DNA from: A07HB70 sp964512675
GTDB taxonomy: Archaea > Halobacteriota > Halobacteria > Halobacteriales > Haloferacaceae
NCBI GenBank assembly: GCA_964512675.1
Contig: CAZEJR010000007.1
Coordinates: forward strand, 1-64,000
Direction: 5' to 3'
DNA: 64,000 nt
In this document: one piece after another, positions 51,404-60,254 of the stretch
How the letters are laid out: each line of letters starts with the position of its first letter
Numbering within the stretch: the first letter of the stretch is position 1
Notes under the pieces: model-generated
What the model saw: only the letters and a program-made list of their open reading frames with translations
Told to the model about the DNA's origin: nothing
Database searches by the model: none
Translations under genes and position numbers: made by a program

Positions 51404-52598
51404 GCCGGTCGGCTCCGTCGGCCCGCACGTCGGCCCTCGGCGGCACCACCGTCGGGTCGTAGCCCGCGAACGTCCAGGCGAAGCGCCGGTCGGACTGCCG
51501 CGGGCCGATCAGCGTGTACTCGACGACGAGACCGACGACGAACCCGTCTGGTCGGACGTGCGCCACGACGCGGTAGGACGTGACCGCCGCCGTCTCCGTC
51601 TGCGGGACGCCCGTCCCGACGACACGGTAGACCGCCTGTCCGTCGCGCTCGACGGGACCGTAGACGGCTGTCTCCGGCGTCGCCAGGGCGTCCCAGACGC
51701 CCTCGGCGCCGACCGTCTCCGGGCGAACCGTCGTCGGTCCCGTCTGGTTCCGGTCGAGCCGCGCGGCTGTCGGCGTGCCGTTTCGCTCCGCGGCGACCCA
51801 CCGTCCCGACTCGTCGCCGTACACCGTCGCCTGGCGCGTCCGGCCCTCGCCCTCTGTGGTCACGACCGCGCGGTAGCGGTCGCCCTCGACGTGGAGCGTG
51901 ACGTTCTCCCGCAGGACGTCGTCGTCGGACGCCGTGCGCTCGCGTGTCACCCGGACGACGTAGCTCTCCGACCTCGCGCGTTCGTGTGCGTCGGCGAGCG
52001 CAGAGAGGTCGACCACGCCCGCCGGGCCGAGTCCCGGGACCTCGGCCACCTCCGACGGCGACGGCGGCGAGACCGTGTCGCGCGCCGTGGGCGTCGCTAC
52101 GGGCGCCCCGGCGGTCTCGGTGGTCCCGATCGGTCCCCGCCCGTCCGCCGGCGCGCGGTCGAACGCCCCGCCGCCGGTCGCGCCCACGGCCATCCCGACG
52201 AGGAGGAGGAGGAGAGCAACGAGCGCCGGCGTCGCGGTCTCTGCCGTCCGCCGCCGAACCCGGTCGGCGAGCGGCGGGCGGAGGTCGTCGAGCGGCGCGC
52301 CGAGGTGTCGCTCTGCGACCCGGTCGGCGTCGCCGCGGGCCAGCCCGTACCGCAACAGGTCACACAGGGCGGCGGCGTCGAGGGTCCGGTCGGCGGTGGG
52401 GTCGTCGACGGTCGACAGCCGGCGTTTCTCGCCCGCCCGCGCGACCCTGACGGTCGTCCGCGTCCGCGTCACCGCGTCGCCACGGGCCGCGAGACAGTCC
52501 GCGAGGAGCGCGGCCCGGTCCTCGGCGTCGAGCCGACGGACACGCGTGAGGACCGCCCGAGACTCCGACACACCGGCAGTTCCGGGCTCCGGGGTCAT
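51372..52598 (-). CDS. Membrane-anchored paralogue A, unknown function
   Basis: The 408-residue protein has an N-terminal cytosolic part (about 1-110; VRVARAGEKRRLSTVDD, DRTLDAAALC, GAPLDDLRPPLADRV), one membrane helix (about 125-142, ALVALLLLLVGMAVGA), a low-complexity stalk and a beta-rich outer domain that resembles haloarchaeal secreted lipoprotein-like domains (HERARSESYVVRV). Neighbour 52602-53753 is a clear paralogue with the same order. The 3' end overlaps the regulator gene by 32 bases. Confidence 0.75.
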   Translation of the reverse strand: MTPEPGTAGVSESRAVLTRVRRLDAEDRAALLADCLAARGDAVTRTRTTVRVARAGEKRRLSTVDDPTADRTLDAAALCDLLRYGLARGDADRVAERHLGAPLDDLRPPLADRVRRRTAETATPALVALLLLLVGMAVGATGGGAFDRAPADGRGPIGTTETAGAPVATPTARDTVSPPSPSEVAEVPGLGPAGVVDLSALADAHERARSESYVVRVTRERTASDDDVLRENVTLHVEGDRYRAVVTTEGEGRTRQATVYGDESGRWVAAERNGTPTAARLDRNQTGPTTVRPETVGAEGVWDALATPETAVYGPVERDGQAVYRVVGTGVPQTETAAVTSYRVVAHVRPDGFVVGLVVEYTLIGPRQSDRRFAWTFAGYDPTVVPPRADVRADGADRLSRRPRPSRS

Positions 52599-52601
52599 AT
52601 C

Positions 52602-53753
52602 CTACGGGGACGGACGGCGCGTCGGCGCCGTGTTCGTCCCGTTCGCGTCTGTCCAGTTCGGCGTCGTGACCGTCGGCGACTGCTCGCCGTACGTCCACTC
52701 GAACCGACGGCTGTCGCGCTCTGTCCCGGCGAGTTCGAACTCGACGACGAGGTGACCGACGAACCCGTCGGACGCGACGACCGCCTCGAACCGGTAGGCC
52801 TCGACTGCGGCTGGCAGTGTCGGCGGGGCCCCGCTCCCGACGACGCGGTAGCCCGTCCACCCCTCGTTCTCGACGACACCCACTACCCGTGTCTCGGGCG
52901 CGGAGAGCCAGTGGCGTACTCCTTCCGCACCGAGGTCGTCGGGGTCGACGCCCGCCGGCCCCGTGTCCGTCGGTCCGAGCGTCCGGGTCGTCGACAGCTC
53001 GTCGCTCACGATCAGCGCCCGGCGCGTCTGTCCGTCGCCGTACACCGTCGCCAGGTTAGTCACGCGCCCGTCGCGTTCGACCTCCACCTCGGCGCGGTAG
53101 CGGTCGCCGTCGGCCCGCACGTCGACCTCGCGGACGATCGCCTCGTCGCCCCACTCGAAGTCGACCCAGACGACGTATGCGTCCGGTCTGGCGCGCTCGT
53201 GGGCCGCGGCGAGCGCCGCGAGGTCGGTCACGCCGCCCGGCTCGAGTCCGGGCGCGGTGACCACACGCGTCGGCGCGAGCGCCGTCGCCGTGGGCGTCTG
53301 CGAGGCGGTCGGTGTCGTCGTCGGCTGGTCGCCCGGCTCCTCCTCGGTCCCGCCGACGAGACCGCCGGCTGCGCCGACGAGGACGACGGCGACGACGACC
53401 ACCGCCGGCGTCGCGAGTGCCCGGGCGGTGCTCGCGGCCCGGCGTGCGAACGGCGGGCGGAGGTCGTCGAGCGGCGCGCCGAGGTGTCGCTCTGCGACCC
53501 GGTCGGCGTCCGCGCGGTCGACGCGGTAGAGCAGGGCCTCCCGGACTGCGGCGGCGTCGAGGGTCCGGTCGGCGGCGGGGTCGTCGACGGTCGACAGCAG
53601 ACGCTCCTCGCCCGCCCGCGCGACCCTGACGGTCGGTCCGTCGCGCTCGACGTCGTGGCCCGCGGCGGCCCAGCAGTCGGCGACGACCGCGGCCCGACCA
53701 GCGGGGTCGAGCCGCCGGAGCCGCGCGAGGAGCGCCGAGCGGTCGGTGGACAC
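52602..53753 (-). CDS. Membrane-anchored paralogue B, unknown function
   Basis: The 383-residue protein shares the layout of paralogue A: VRVARAGEERLLSTVDDPA, DRTLDAAAV, AERHLGAPLDDLRPPF, a helix (about 120-138, TPAVVVVAVVLVGAAGGLVG), a TPT-rich stalk and an outer beta domain (HERARPDAYVVWV). 3 bases separate its stop from paralogue A's start, so they form an operon after tandem duplication. No catalytic motif is visible. Confidence 0.75.
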   Translation of the reverse strand: MSTDRSALLARLRRLDPAGRAAVVADCWAAAGHDVERDGPTVRVARAGEERLLSTVDDPAADRTLDAAAVREALLYRVDRADADRVAERHLGAPLDDLRPPFARRAASTARALATPAVVVVAVVLVGAAGGLVGGTEEEPGDQPTTTPTASQTPTATALAPTRVVTAPGLEPGGVTDLAALAAAHERARPDAYVVWVDFEWGDEAIVREVDVRADGDRYRAEVEVERDGRVTNLATVYGDGQTRRALIVSDELSTTRTLGPTDTGPAGVDPDDLGAEGVRHWLSAPETRVVGVVENEGWTGYRVVGSGAPPTLPAAVEAYRFEAVVASDGFVGHLVVEFELAGTERDSRRFEWTYGEQSPTVTTPNWTDANGTNTAPTRRPSP

Positions 53754-53823
53754 GGCGGACGTGTGGCGCGAAGCGGCATAACTCCAGCTCCCGGCCCGCC
53801 GTCGGATCCGGGCGACCCGACGC

Positions 53824-54426
53824 CTACCGCAACAGTTCGAACGCGGCCAGCGGCGCGGCCAGCGCGAACCGGAACTCCTCGTCGTACGCGCCGGGCTCCT
53901 CGCCGAGGAGATGCAGCCGACGGGCGTGGCGCGCGACGAGTTCGCGCCGGAGGCCGTCGAGCGTCGTCGTCGCGCCGTCGAGTCTCCCGCCGCTCGTCGC
54001 CGGCAGCAGGTAGTCGACGCCGTCGAGCTGCTCCGCGACGTGGGCGAACGTCGCCCCGTCGCCCGTCTCGTGGGGCGCGTACCCGAACAGCAGTCTGGTC
54101 TCGACGAGCGCGCCCGGTGCCTGGCCCCCGGAGAGGTCGACCGGCTGCCCGACCAGCGCGGGGTCGGTCGTCACGCCGAAGACGTAGACGCGCCGACCAG
54201 TTGGAAGGCGCTCGGCGGCGGCGCGCAGACGCTCGAGCTCGTGGCCGAACAGCGCCGCGAACCGCTCGTCGGCGAGCCGGGAGAGGTCGGCGCCGACAAC
54301 CGTCGCCTCGCGCTCGTCTTCCTCCAGCAGCGCAGCCGTCGGCGACGACAGCCGGACGTCCCCGAGTTCGCCGTCGCTCACCTCGACGCCGGTTGCCGAG
54401 AGTCGGGGGTCCTCTCCCTCGCCCAT
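53824..54426 (-). CDS. Hypothetical protein
   Basis: A 200-residue acidic protein with mixed alpha/beta content (RVYVFGVTTDPALVGQPVDL, LVETRLLFGYAPHET) and a helical end (GLRRELVARHARRLHLL). No signal or membrane segment. I recognise no domain. It lies downstream of the AAA+ relic, same strand, 26 bases away, and may once have belonged with it. Confidence 0.6.
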   Translation of the reverse strand: MGEGEDPRLSATGVEVSDGELGDVRLSSPTAALLEEDEREATVVGADLSRLADERFAALFGHELERLRAAAERLPTGRRVYVFGVTTDPALVGQPVDLSGGQAPGALVETRLLFGYAPHETGDGATFAHVAEQLDGVDYLLPATSGGRLDGATTTLDGLRRELVARHARRLHLLGEEPGAYDEEFRFALAAPLAAFELLR

Positions 54427-54452
54427 CGACCCGAACGTGGACGCCCTTCGGA

Positions 54453-55045
54453 TTACGCCTTGTGGCCGTCCGACCGCCCACCGTGGGCGCGCTCGCTCTC
54501 ACGAACCCGCTCGACCGCGCCCAGACCGTCGGTCTGCTCGTCGCCGTCGCGCGCCCGACGCATCGTGGCCTCTGCGGCGACGGCCTCGAGATCACCCGCG
54601 ACCAGCCCTGCCGTCTCGGCTGCGATCGTCTCGTCGTCGAGGTCGGCGTGCAGTGCGTCGAGATGCTGGTAGACGACCTCGACCCGGCCGTCCGCATCTG
54701 GCGGCGGCACATCGATCTGGCTCCCGAGGCGTCCGGTCCGAAGCATCGCGTCGTCGACCCGGTCGCGCCGGTTCGTCGCGCCGACGACCACCACCTCGTC
54801 GTCGCCCTCCGCGACTGCCGACAGCTCCGTCGGGAACTGGTCTCCCGTCTGGCGCTCGCGGCTAGCCACGCGGTCGACGCGACCCAGCCGACGAGGGCGA
54901 CGACGCCCGCGAGTGCCGTTCCGACGACCGTCCCGACGGTGGCGCTGGTGACCGGGCCGACGACGAGCGTGAGCACGACCCAGCCGAGGGCGACGCCGCC
55001 CCGGAACTTCGCCGCGCCGACCGACGCGTAGACCGACGCCGACGG
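54453..55045 (-). pseudogene. AAA+ ATPase C-terminal fragment joined to a membrane-protein fragment
   Basis: From 54870 to 54453 one frame reads as the second half of an AAA+ domain: VVVVGATNRRDRVDDAMLRTGRLGSQ with sensor-1 asparagine and arginine finger, but Walker A and B are missing. Upstream in another frame (about 55045-54870) lies a piece of a two-helix membrane protein, AAKFRGGVALGWVVLTLVVG. The two meet without start or stop signals, which suggests a deletion scar. Not expected to be functional. The gap to 55260 has nothing else recognisable. Confidence 0.65.
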
Positions 55046-55260
55046 CCCGTCTCGCTGCCGGACGATCCAGCAGCCGCCGACTCCGCTCCGGCTGTCTGCT
55101 CGTCGTTCACGCTCTCTCCGAGTCGTGATCGGCTGTCTGTGCTGTACCACGTACGACCGTGACGGTACTCGGGGCGGCTCGACGGCCGGCGGTCACGACG
55201 GGCGACTCGCGCTTGCCGCCGCGTGGTCCGACGAGGACAGCGCAGACAGCGCCGCCGCGC

Positions 55261-56088
55261 TCAGGCGGTGTCGTGGACCGCGACCCGCGCTGACGGGTCC
55301 GCCGGCGGCTCCAGCCCCGCGACGGCGTCGTGGACGTTCACCCGGTAGCTCCCCGGCCCGCGGTAGTCCCACTCGGCGGCGGCCTCGCCGGCGAGGCCGA
55401 ACGCGAGGGTGCCGGCGAGCGCCGCCCGCGGCGTCTCGTCGACCGCGCCGGCGAACGCCGCGCAGGTCGCGCCGAGCATACAGCCCGTTCCGACGACCTC
55501 GCCCATCGACGGGTGGCCGGCTGCCACCTCGTAGACGGCGCCGTCCGGGACGGCGACGAGGTCGGTGGCGCCGCTCGCGACGACCGTCGCGCCCGTCTCC
55601 GCGGCGAGCGCCGCCGCGTGCTCGCCCGCGTCGGCGTGCTCGCCGACTGCCTCGACGCCGCGGACGGCGCCCTCCGCGCCCGCGAGCGCCGTGACCTCGC
55701 CGCGGTTGGCCTTCACCACGGCCACGTCGAGGTCCGTACAGAGCCGCGCTGCCGTCTCCGACCGGACCGTCGTCGCGCCCGCCCCGACCGGGTCGAGCAC
55801 CACCGGGACGCCGTGGTCGTTCGCCGACTCGCCCGTCGCGACCATCGTCTCGACGCCCGCCTGGCTCACGTCTCCGGTGTTCAGGAGGAGGCCCTGCGCG
55901 CCGGCGACCATCTCGACGGCGTCGCGGCGGTCGTCCGACATCACCGGGAGCGCCCCCCAGTTCAGGATGACGTTCGCGACGTCGTTGACCGTGACGTCGT
56001 TCGTGATCGCGTTCACCAGTGGCGCCGCCTCGTCCACCGTCGCGAGCGCCGCGTCGAGATCTACGTCCGTCTCGGTCACGCCGACCAC
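55261..56088 (-). CDS. thiM: Hydroxyethylthiazole kinase
   Basis: The 275-residue protein has the ThiM pattern PLVNAITNDVTVNDVANVIL, GLLLNTGDVS, VVLDPVGAGAT, VKANRGEV and VVGTGCMLGATCAAF, with the catalytic cysteine of family members. It phosphorylates the thiazole moiety of thiamine for salvage. GTG 56088 assumed; GTG 56079 (VTETDVD) also fits. Monocistronic by position. Confidence 0.93.
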   Translation of the reverse strand: MVGVTETDVDLDAALATVDEAAPLVNAITNDVTVNDVANVILNWGALPVMSDDRRDAVEMVAGAQGLLLNTGDVSQAGVETMVATGESANDHGVPVVLDPVGAGATTVRSETAARLCTDLDVAVVKANRGEVTALAGAEGAVRGVEAVGEHADAGEHAAALAAETGATVVASGATDLVAVPDGAVYEVAAGHPSMGEVVGTGCMLGATCAAFAGAVDETPRAALAGTLAFGLAGEAAAEWDYRGPGSYRVNVHDAVAGLEPPADPSARVAVHDTA

Positions 56089-56144
56089 CGTGTCATACGC
56101 TTACCTCACCCGCCCGGAGGAAAGCCGTTCCGAGTTCCGGCGTA

Positions 56145-56151
56145 CTTTTAC
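56145..56151 (+). promoter_or_regulatory. TATA-like box deciding the start of the kinase-like gene
   Basis: CTTTTAC lies 29 bases before GTG 56174 but only 20 before GTG 56165. The same box lies 28-30 bases ahead of other leaderless starts here, so 56174 is preferred. Confidence 0.5.
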
Positions 56152-56173
56152 GCAGCGGTGAGAAGTGGCGGTC

Positions 56174-56779
56174 GTGACAGACCACTCGACGGCGAACGCC
56201 GGTTCGGACCTCCTCATCACCGTCTCGGGGTCGCCCGGAAGCGGCGTCACCACGCTCTGCGAGGGACTCACGGACGCCCTCGGCTGTGGCTACGTCTCCG
56301 GCGGCGAGGTGTTCCGCCGGATGGCCGACGACCGGGGAATGAGCCTCCGCCAGCTGACGGCGGCGGCCAGCTCCCACGAGGAGCTCGACCGCGAGCTCGA
56401 CCGTCGGCTCCAGAAGATCGCCCACAAGTGGGCGGACGCCGACAAGCCGTTCGTCCTCGAGTCGCGGCTGGCCGGCTGGCTGGCCGGCGAGGACGCAGAC
56501 CTGCGGGTCTGGCTCGACGCCCCCGACGAGGTACGGGTCGAGCGCACCGCCGACCGGGACGAGTTCGGCGCCGAGATGCGGGTCCGCGAGGTGATAGACG
56601 AGAGCCGCTACGCCTCGCGCTACGGGGTCGACCTCTCGGACCAGTCTGTCTACGACCTGACGGTCAACACCGCCCGCTGGTCGCCCGAGGGAACGCTCTC
56701 GCTCGTCCTCGCGGCGGTCGAGGCGTACGACCCCGCGGCAGACGAGGGGACGACTCCGACCCCGACGATCGACGTCTGA
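56174..56779 (+). CDS. Cytidylate-kinase-like protein lacking the P-loop lysine
   Basis: The 201-residue protein matches archaeal CMP kinase along its length (VSGGEVFRRMADDRG, FVLESRLAGWLAG, LRVWLDAPDEVRVERTADR, VYDLTVNTARW), but the Walker A motif reads GSPGSGVTTL with V25 in place of the lysine that holds ATP phosphates. It is either a poor enzyme or a regulatory or binding paralogue; the true CMP kinase would lie elsewhere. Start chosen by promoter spacing. Confidence 0.8.
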   Translation: MTDHSTANAGSDLLITVSGSPGSGVTTLCEGLTDALGCGYVSGGEVFRRMADDRGMSLRQLTAAASSHEELDRELDRRLQKIAHKWADADKPFVLESRLAGWLAGEDADLRVWLDAPDEVRVERTADRDEFGAEMRVREVIDESRYASRYGVDLSDQSVYDLTVNTARWSPEGTLSLVLAAVEAYDPAADEGTTPTPTIDV

Positions 56780-56882
56780 GCGACCCCTTCGGTGCGGGGC
56801 CGCGGCACGGCGAGACGCGCGGCCCGCTCCGGCCAGTCCCCGCCGACGACAGGTTTCGGCCCGACCAGCCTGCGAACCGGGT

Positions 56883-57704
56883 GTGACACCAGAGACCGGG
56901 TTCGTCGGCGTCGCACGGACGAACCGGTGGCGGAGAACGTCGTGGCGGCGGGCTACGACGCGGTCGCGCACAACCGCTCGCCGGAGCCGGTCGAGGCGCT
57001 CGCCGACCGGCGCCGACTCGCCCGCGACGGTCGCGGTCACCGTCCTGCCGGACACCGACGCCGTCGAGTCGGTGTTGTACGGCGACGACGGCCTCCTCGC
57101 CGACTCGGCGACGGGCAGGTGTGGATCGACATGTCGACGATCGAGCCGGGGACGACCGAGCGGTTCGCCGCCGACGTCGCCGACGCGGGCGCAGAGATGC
57201 TTGACGCGCCGGTCAGCGGCGGCGAGGAGAGCGCAGTCGGGGGTCGCTCTCGATCACGGTCGACGGTGACCCCGTGGTCCTCGACGCGATCGGCGAGAGC
57301 ATAACCCACGCCGGGGGTCACGGCGCGGGGCAGGTGACGAAGGCGTGCGACCAGATCGCCGTCGCCTGTACTACCAGGCCGTCGGCGAGGCCCTGCCGCT
57401 CGCACACCGTGCCGGCGCCGACCTCGCGGCCATCGGCGGCGGCGCAGCGGGCTGCTGGTCGCTCCGCGGGCGCGCAGACGCGGTCCGCGGCGACTTCGAG
57501 TCGGGCTTTCTGGTCGCCTACCAGTGCGAAGACCCCCGGATCGCGACACGGGCCGGCGAGGAGTTCGGCGTGCCGACGCCGGAGACACAGGTCGCCCGCG
57601 AGATGGACGGGTCGACCGCGGAGACGGGCCTCGGGCGCGACGACCGCTCTGGCGTGATCCGGGTGATCGAACGGCTCGCGGACGACGAGGAACGGATCGG
57701 TTAG
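56883..57704 (+). pseudogene. Frameshifted 3-hydroxyisobutyrate / tartronate-semialdehyde dehydrogenase family gene
   Basis: Family blocks appear in order across three frames: TPETGFVGVA, AENVVAAGYDAVAHNRSPE, ATVAVTVLPDTDAVESVL, VWIDMSTIEPGTTERFAADV, DAPVSGGEESA, GGHGAGQVTKACDQI, then YYQAVGEALPLAHRAGAD to the end near IERLADDEERIG. At least four frame changes are needed to read through. The expected length (about 290 residues) fits the region. Either a decayed gene or repeated base errors. Confidence 0.8.
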
Positions 57705-57759
57705 TCGGGAACGACCGTCCTAAACAAGCGCTTTACCGGTACGGTCCTACAGTTCTACT

Positions 57760-57927
57760 GTGACCGACCCCGCTCGAAAGGCCCTCCTGGTCTGTCCGGC
57801 CTGCGACCACGAGAGCCCGCCCGACGGCGACTGGTGCGTCCGCCAGCGCGGCGCGTGCGAGCGCCTCGACTGCCCCGTCTGTGGCGAGACGATCACCGTC
57901 CGTGGCGTGCCGGCGCTCGTCTGTTAG
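57760..57927 (+). CDS. Small zinc-ribbon protein (DUF8106-like)
   Basis: The 55-residue protein has two cysteine pairs, LVCPACDHESPPDGDW and LDCPVCGETITVRG, an arrangement for one treble-clef zinc site. CTTTAC at 57731-57736 lies 29 bases upstream, a leaderless promoter. Resembles a small haloarchaeal family; role unknown. Confidence 0.7.
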   Translation: MTDPARKALLVCPACDHESPPDGDWCVRQRGACERLDCPVCGETITVRGVPALVC

Positions 57928-58092
57928 CCCCGGACACTCCTCCGCTCGCCGCCCGGTTTCCGGCCCGGAACGACTCGGCGGAGTTTCGCAGCCTGACACG
58001 GCTGACGCCGGTTTATGCCGATATGCCACCGGCCACCGGTGTGCGAGTGACACGACGGTCACGGCGCCGGTCCCCGTGGCGGGAGGGTGCCG

Positions 58093-58647
58093 GTGGGTGA
58101 CCCTCCGACGGTCCTCGTCGTCGAGGACGACCCCGGGCTCGTCGAGCTGTACCGGGAGTGGCTGGCCGGCGACTACGAGCTCCGGGTCGCGACCGACGGC
58201 GCGACCGCGCTCGAACTGGTCGACGACGCGGTGGACGTGGCGCTGATCGACCGGCAGCTGTCCGACATCTCCGGCGACGAGGTGCTGTACGCGATCCGGG
58301 ACCGCGGCTACGACTGCCGCACCGCGATGGTGACCGCCGTCGACCCGGACTTCGACGTGGTCGACACGGAGCTCGACGACTACCTCTCCGAGCCGGTGTC
58401 GGAGACGGAGCTGTGCGAGACGGTCGACTCCCTGCTCGCGCTCGTGGAGTACTCCGACCTCCGACTCGAGCTCTCCACGAAGCGGGTGCGACACAGCGTC
58501 CTCCGGGCCGAGAAGCGCCGGGGCGAGCTGGACGACAGCGAGGCGTTCGAGCAGCTGGAGGCGGAGATCGCCCGGCTCGAGCGACAGCTGTCCGACATCG
58601 AGGCCGAGCACCCGGACTACCGGCCGCTGTTCGAGCGCGTCCGCTGA
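58093..58647 (+). CDS. HalX-domain response regulator, lysine missing
   Basis: The 184-residue protein has a receiver domain (about 5-115) with acidic pocket E11-D12-D13 and phosphoacceptor D54 in ALIDRQLSDISG, then a HalX domain (LSTKRVRHSVLRAEKR, DDSEAFEQLEAEIARLERQL). The conserved receiver lysine is replaced in DYLSEPV (S99-E100). GGGAGG at 58081-58086 places a Shine-Dalgarno about 6 bases before GTG 58093, so this start is preferred. No histidine kinase gene is adjacent. Confidence 0.88.
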   Translation: MGDPPTVLVVEDDPGLVELYREWLAGDYELRVATDGATALELVDDAVDVALIDRQLSDISGDEVLYAIRDRGYDCRTAMVTAVDPDFDVVDTELDDYLSEPVSETELCETVDSLLALVEYSDLRLELSTKRVRHSVLRAEKRRGELDDSEAFEQLEAEIARLERQLSDIEAEHPDYRPLFERVR

Positions 58648-58726
58648 GCCCGCCCGCCAGCGGTGCCGTGTGCCCGCGCCGAGCGCAGACCAGCACGTTC
58701 ACGTCGCGCCACGCCCTCGGTCCGAC

Positions 58727-58933
58727 GTGTTCGACCGTAACGTCGGCGGCTACGACCGCCTCGTCCGCGCCGCTCTCGCCGTCGTCTTCGCCGCCGTCGC
58801 CGCGTGGGCCCTGCTCGAGGGCCGGCGCGCGCTCGGGACCGCCGCCGGCCTCGCGGCGCTCGGGACGGGATTCAACGCCGTCTTCTGCTGGTGCGGGGTG
58901 AACCGCCTGCTCGGTCTCGACACGACGCGCTGA
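58727..58933 (+). CDS. DUF2892-type small membrane protein
   Basis: The 68-residue protein opens FDRNVGGYDRLVRAALAVV, the DUF2892 pattern, with two membrane helices separated by a short loop and the ending FCWCGVNRLLGLDTT. Start GTG 58727 puts the family motif at the N-terminus; an upstream GTG at 58670 is less likely. Function unknown; often linked to rhodanese or sulfur genes elsewhere, but none is here. Confidence 0.75.
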   Translation: MFDRNVGGYDRLVRAALAVVFAAVAAWALLEGRRALGTAAGLAALGTGFNAVFCWCGVNRLLGLDTTR

Positions 58934-59318
58934 CGCGCCGCCGGGGTTGCCGTCGCCGTCCCGTGTCGGCGTGTGGTCGGGCCGCCGGACGCGACGACGG
59001 GCCACGCGACCCCGAGACGCCTCGGTCCCGACCCGTGGTGTCGGACGCGTGTCGTGTGCCCGTCGGGGATCGCTTCGGGTGGCGGCCCGTCTCTCGCCGG
59101 CTGTCGCGCTCGGGACTGCCTCTCGACCGGCGCGTCCGCAGCCGGTGTCGTGGCCGCTCTGTCGCCGTCTCGGCCGTGTTCCGACCGTGGCTGCCCGTCG
59201 CCGGCGCGCGGTTCGGTCCGCCGGCTGACCCGGCGTGGCCGACAGGCTGGGCCGTCTCCGACCAGACGACTCGCGTCAGACGGCCCGTTCCGGCGACCGC
59301 GGCTCTCTATTGAACAAA
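58934..59318. other. Gene-free stretch before halorhodopsin
   Basis: No credible gene in about 385 bases. Frames here are basic and without domain similarity. The DNA is GC-rich until an abrupt AT-rich tract near 59308. Confidence 0.5.
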
Positions 59319-59397
59319 TTCGAATTTTCGAACTTTATTTTTGACGCTCCACCGGGTTCGATCCTGATGCTGTCCGTTTTGTCCTAGTGTTTATATG
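59319..59397 (+). promoter_or_regulatory. Halorhodopsin promoter and upstream AT-rich element
   Basis: TTTATATG (59390-59397) lies about 28-30 bases ahead of the ATG, a leaderless TATA box. Further upstream TTCGAA-TT-TTCGAA (59319-59332) repeats a 6-base palindrome and leads into CTTTATTTTTGAC. This tract is the most AT-rich in the vicinity and may be an activator site for light or oxygen control, inferred from the behaviour of other haloarchaeal opsin genes. Confidence 0.55.
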
Positions 59398-59420
59398 ATG
59401 GCCGACGAATAGGGAATCGT

Positions 59421-60254
59421 ATGCCAACACCCGAACTGGCGACCGCGGCAGACGTCCTGCTCCAGACGACACAGAGCGACGCGCTCTCGCAGGTACAGGG
59501 CGATCTCCTGTTGAACTCGTCGCTGTGGGCGAACATCGCGCTCGCCGGACTGTCTATCGTCCTGTTCGTGTATATGGGACGAAACGTCACGAACAGCCGG
59601 GCCAAGCTCATCTGGGGTGCGACACTGATGATTCCGCTCGTGTCGATATCGAGCTATCTCGGGCTGGCGTCGGGACTGACGGTCGGGTTCATCGAGATGC
59701 CGGCTGGCCACCCGCTCGCGGGACAGGAGGTCGTCAGCCAGTGGGGCCGATACCTCACGTGGGCGCTGTCGACGCCGATGATTCTCCTCGCGCTCGGTAT
59801 CCTCGCCGACGTCGATACCGGGAGCCTGTTTGCCGTTATCGCCGCCGACGTCGGCATGTGTGTCACCGGCCTCGCGGCGGCGCTGATCACGTCGTCGCTG
59901 CTGTTCCGCTGGCTGTTCTACGCCGTCAGCTGCGCGTTCTTCCTCGTCGTCATCTACGCGCTTGTCGCGGAGTGGCCGGCGTCGGCAGCCGAGGCGGGGA
60001 CGAGCGAGATCTTCTCGACGCTCCGGGTGCTGACGATCGTGCTCTGGATCGGCTATCCGGTCGTCTGGGCGCTCGGCGTCGAGGGACTCGCGGTTATCTC
60101 GTCGGTCGGCGTCACCTCGTGGGCCTACTCCGGGCTGGACATCTTCGCGAAGTACGTGTTCGCCTTCCTGCTGCTGCGGTGGGTGGCGGCGAACGAGCGG
60201 ACCGTCGGCTCGGTGAGCCGCGGCGCGGGCGGCGCGACCCCCGCCGACGACTGA
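59421..60254 (+). CDS. hop: Halorhodopsin (light-driven chloride pump)
   Basis: The 277-residue protein has seven helices. Helix C reads WGRYLTWALSTPMILLALG, with R110 and the T113-S117-A124 set at the positions of bacteriorhodopsin D85, T89 and D96, the signature of an inward chloride pump. The retinal lysine is K244 in LDIFAKYVFAF. GYPVVWALGVEG in helix F and VEGLAVISSVGVTSWAYSG in helix F-G agree with halorhodopsin. Retinal must come from a beta-carotene cleaving enzyme outside or possibly within the window. Confidence 0.97.
   Translation: MPTPELATAADVLLQTTQSDALSQVQGDLLLNSSLWANIALAGLSIVLFVYMGRNVTNSRAKLIWGATLMIPLVSISSYLGLASGLTVGFIEMPAGHPLAGQEVVSQWGRYLTWALSTPMILLALGILADVDTGSLFAVIAADVGMCVTGLAAALITSSLLFRWLFYAVSCAFFLVVIYALVAEWPASAAEAGTSEIFSTLRVLTIVLWIGYPVVWALGVEGLAVISSVGVTSWAYSGLDIFAKYVFAFLLLRWVAANERTVGSVSRGAGGATPADD

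Noticed and set aside
51321..55031. Plus-strand frame of more than 1200 residues
   Set aside because: Arginine/valine-rich antisense product of the two paralogue genes, with no domain.
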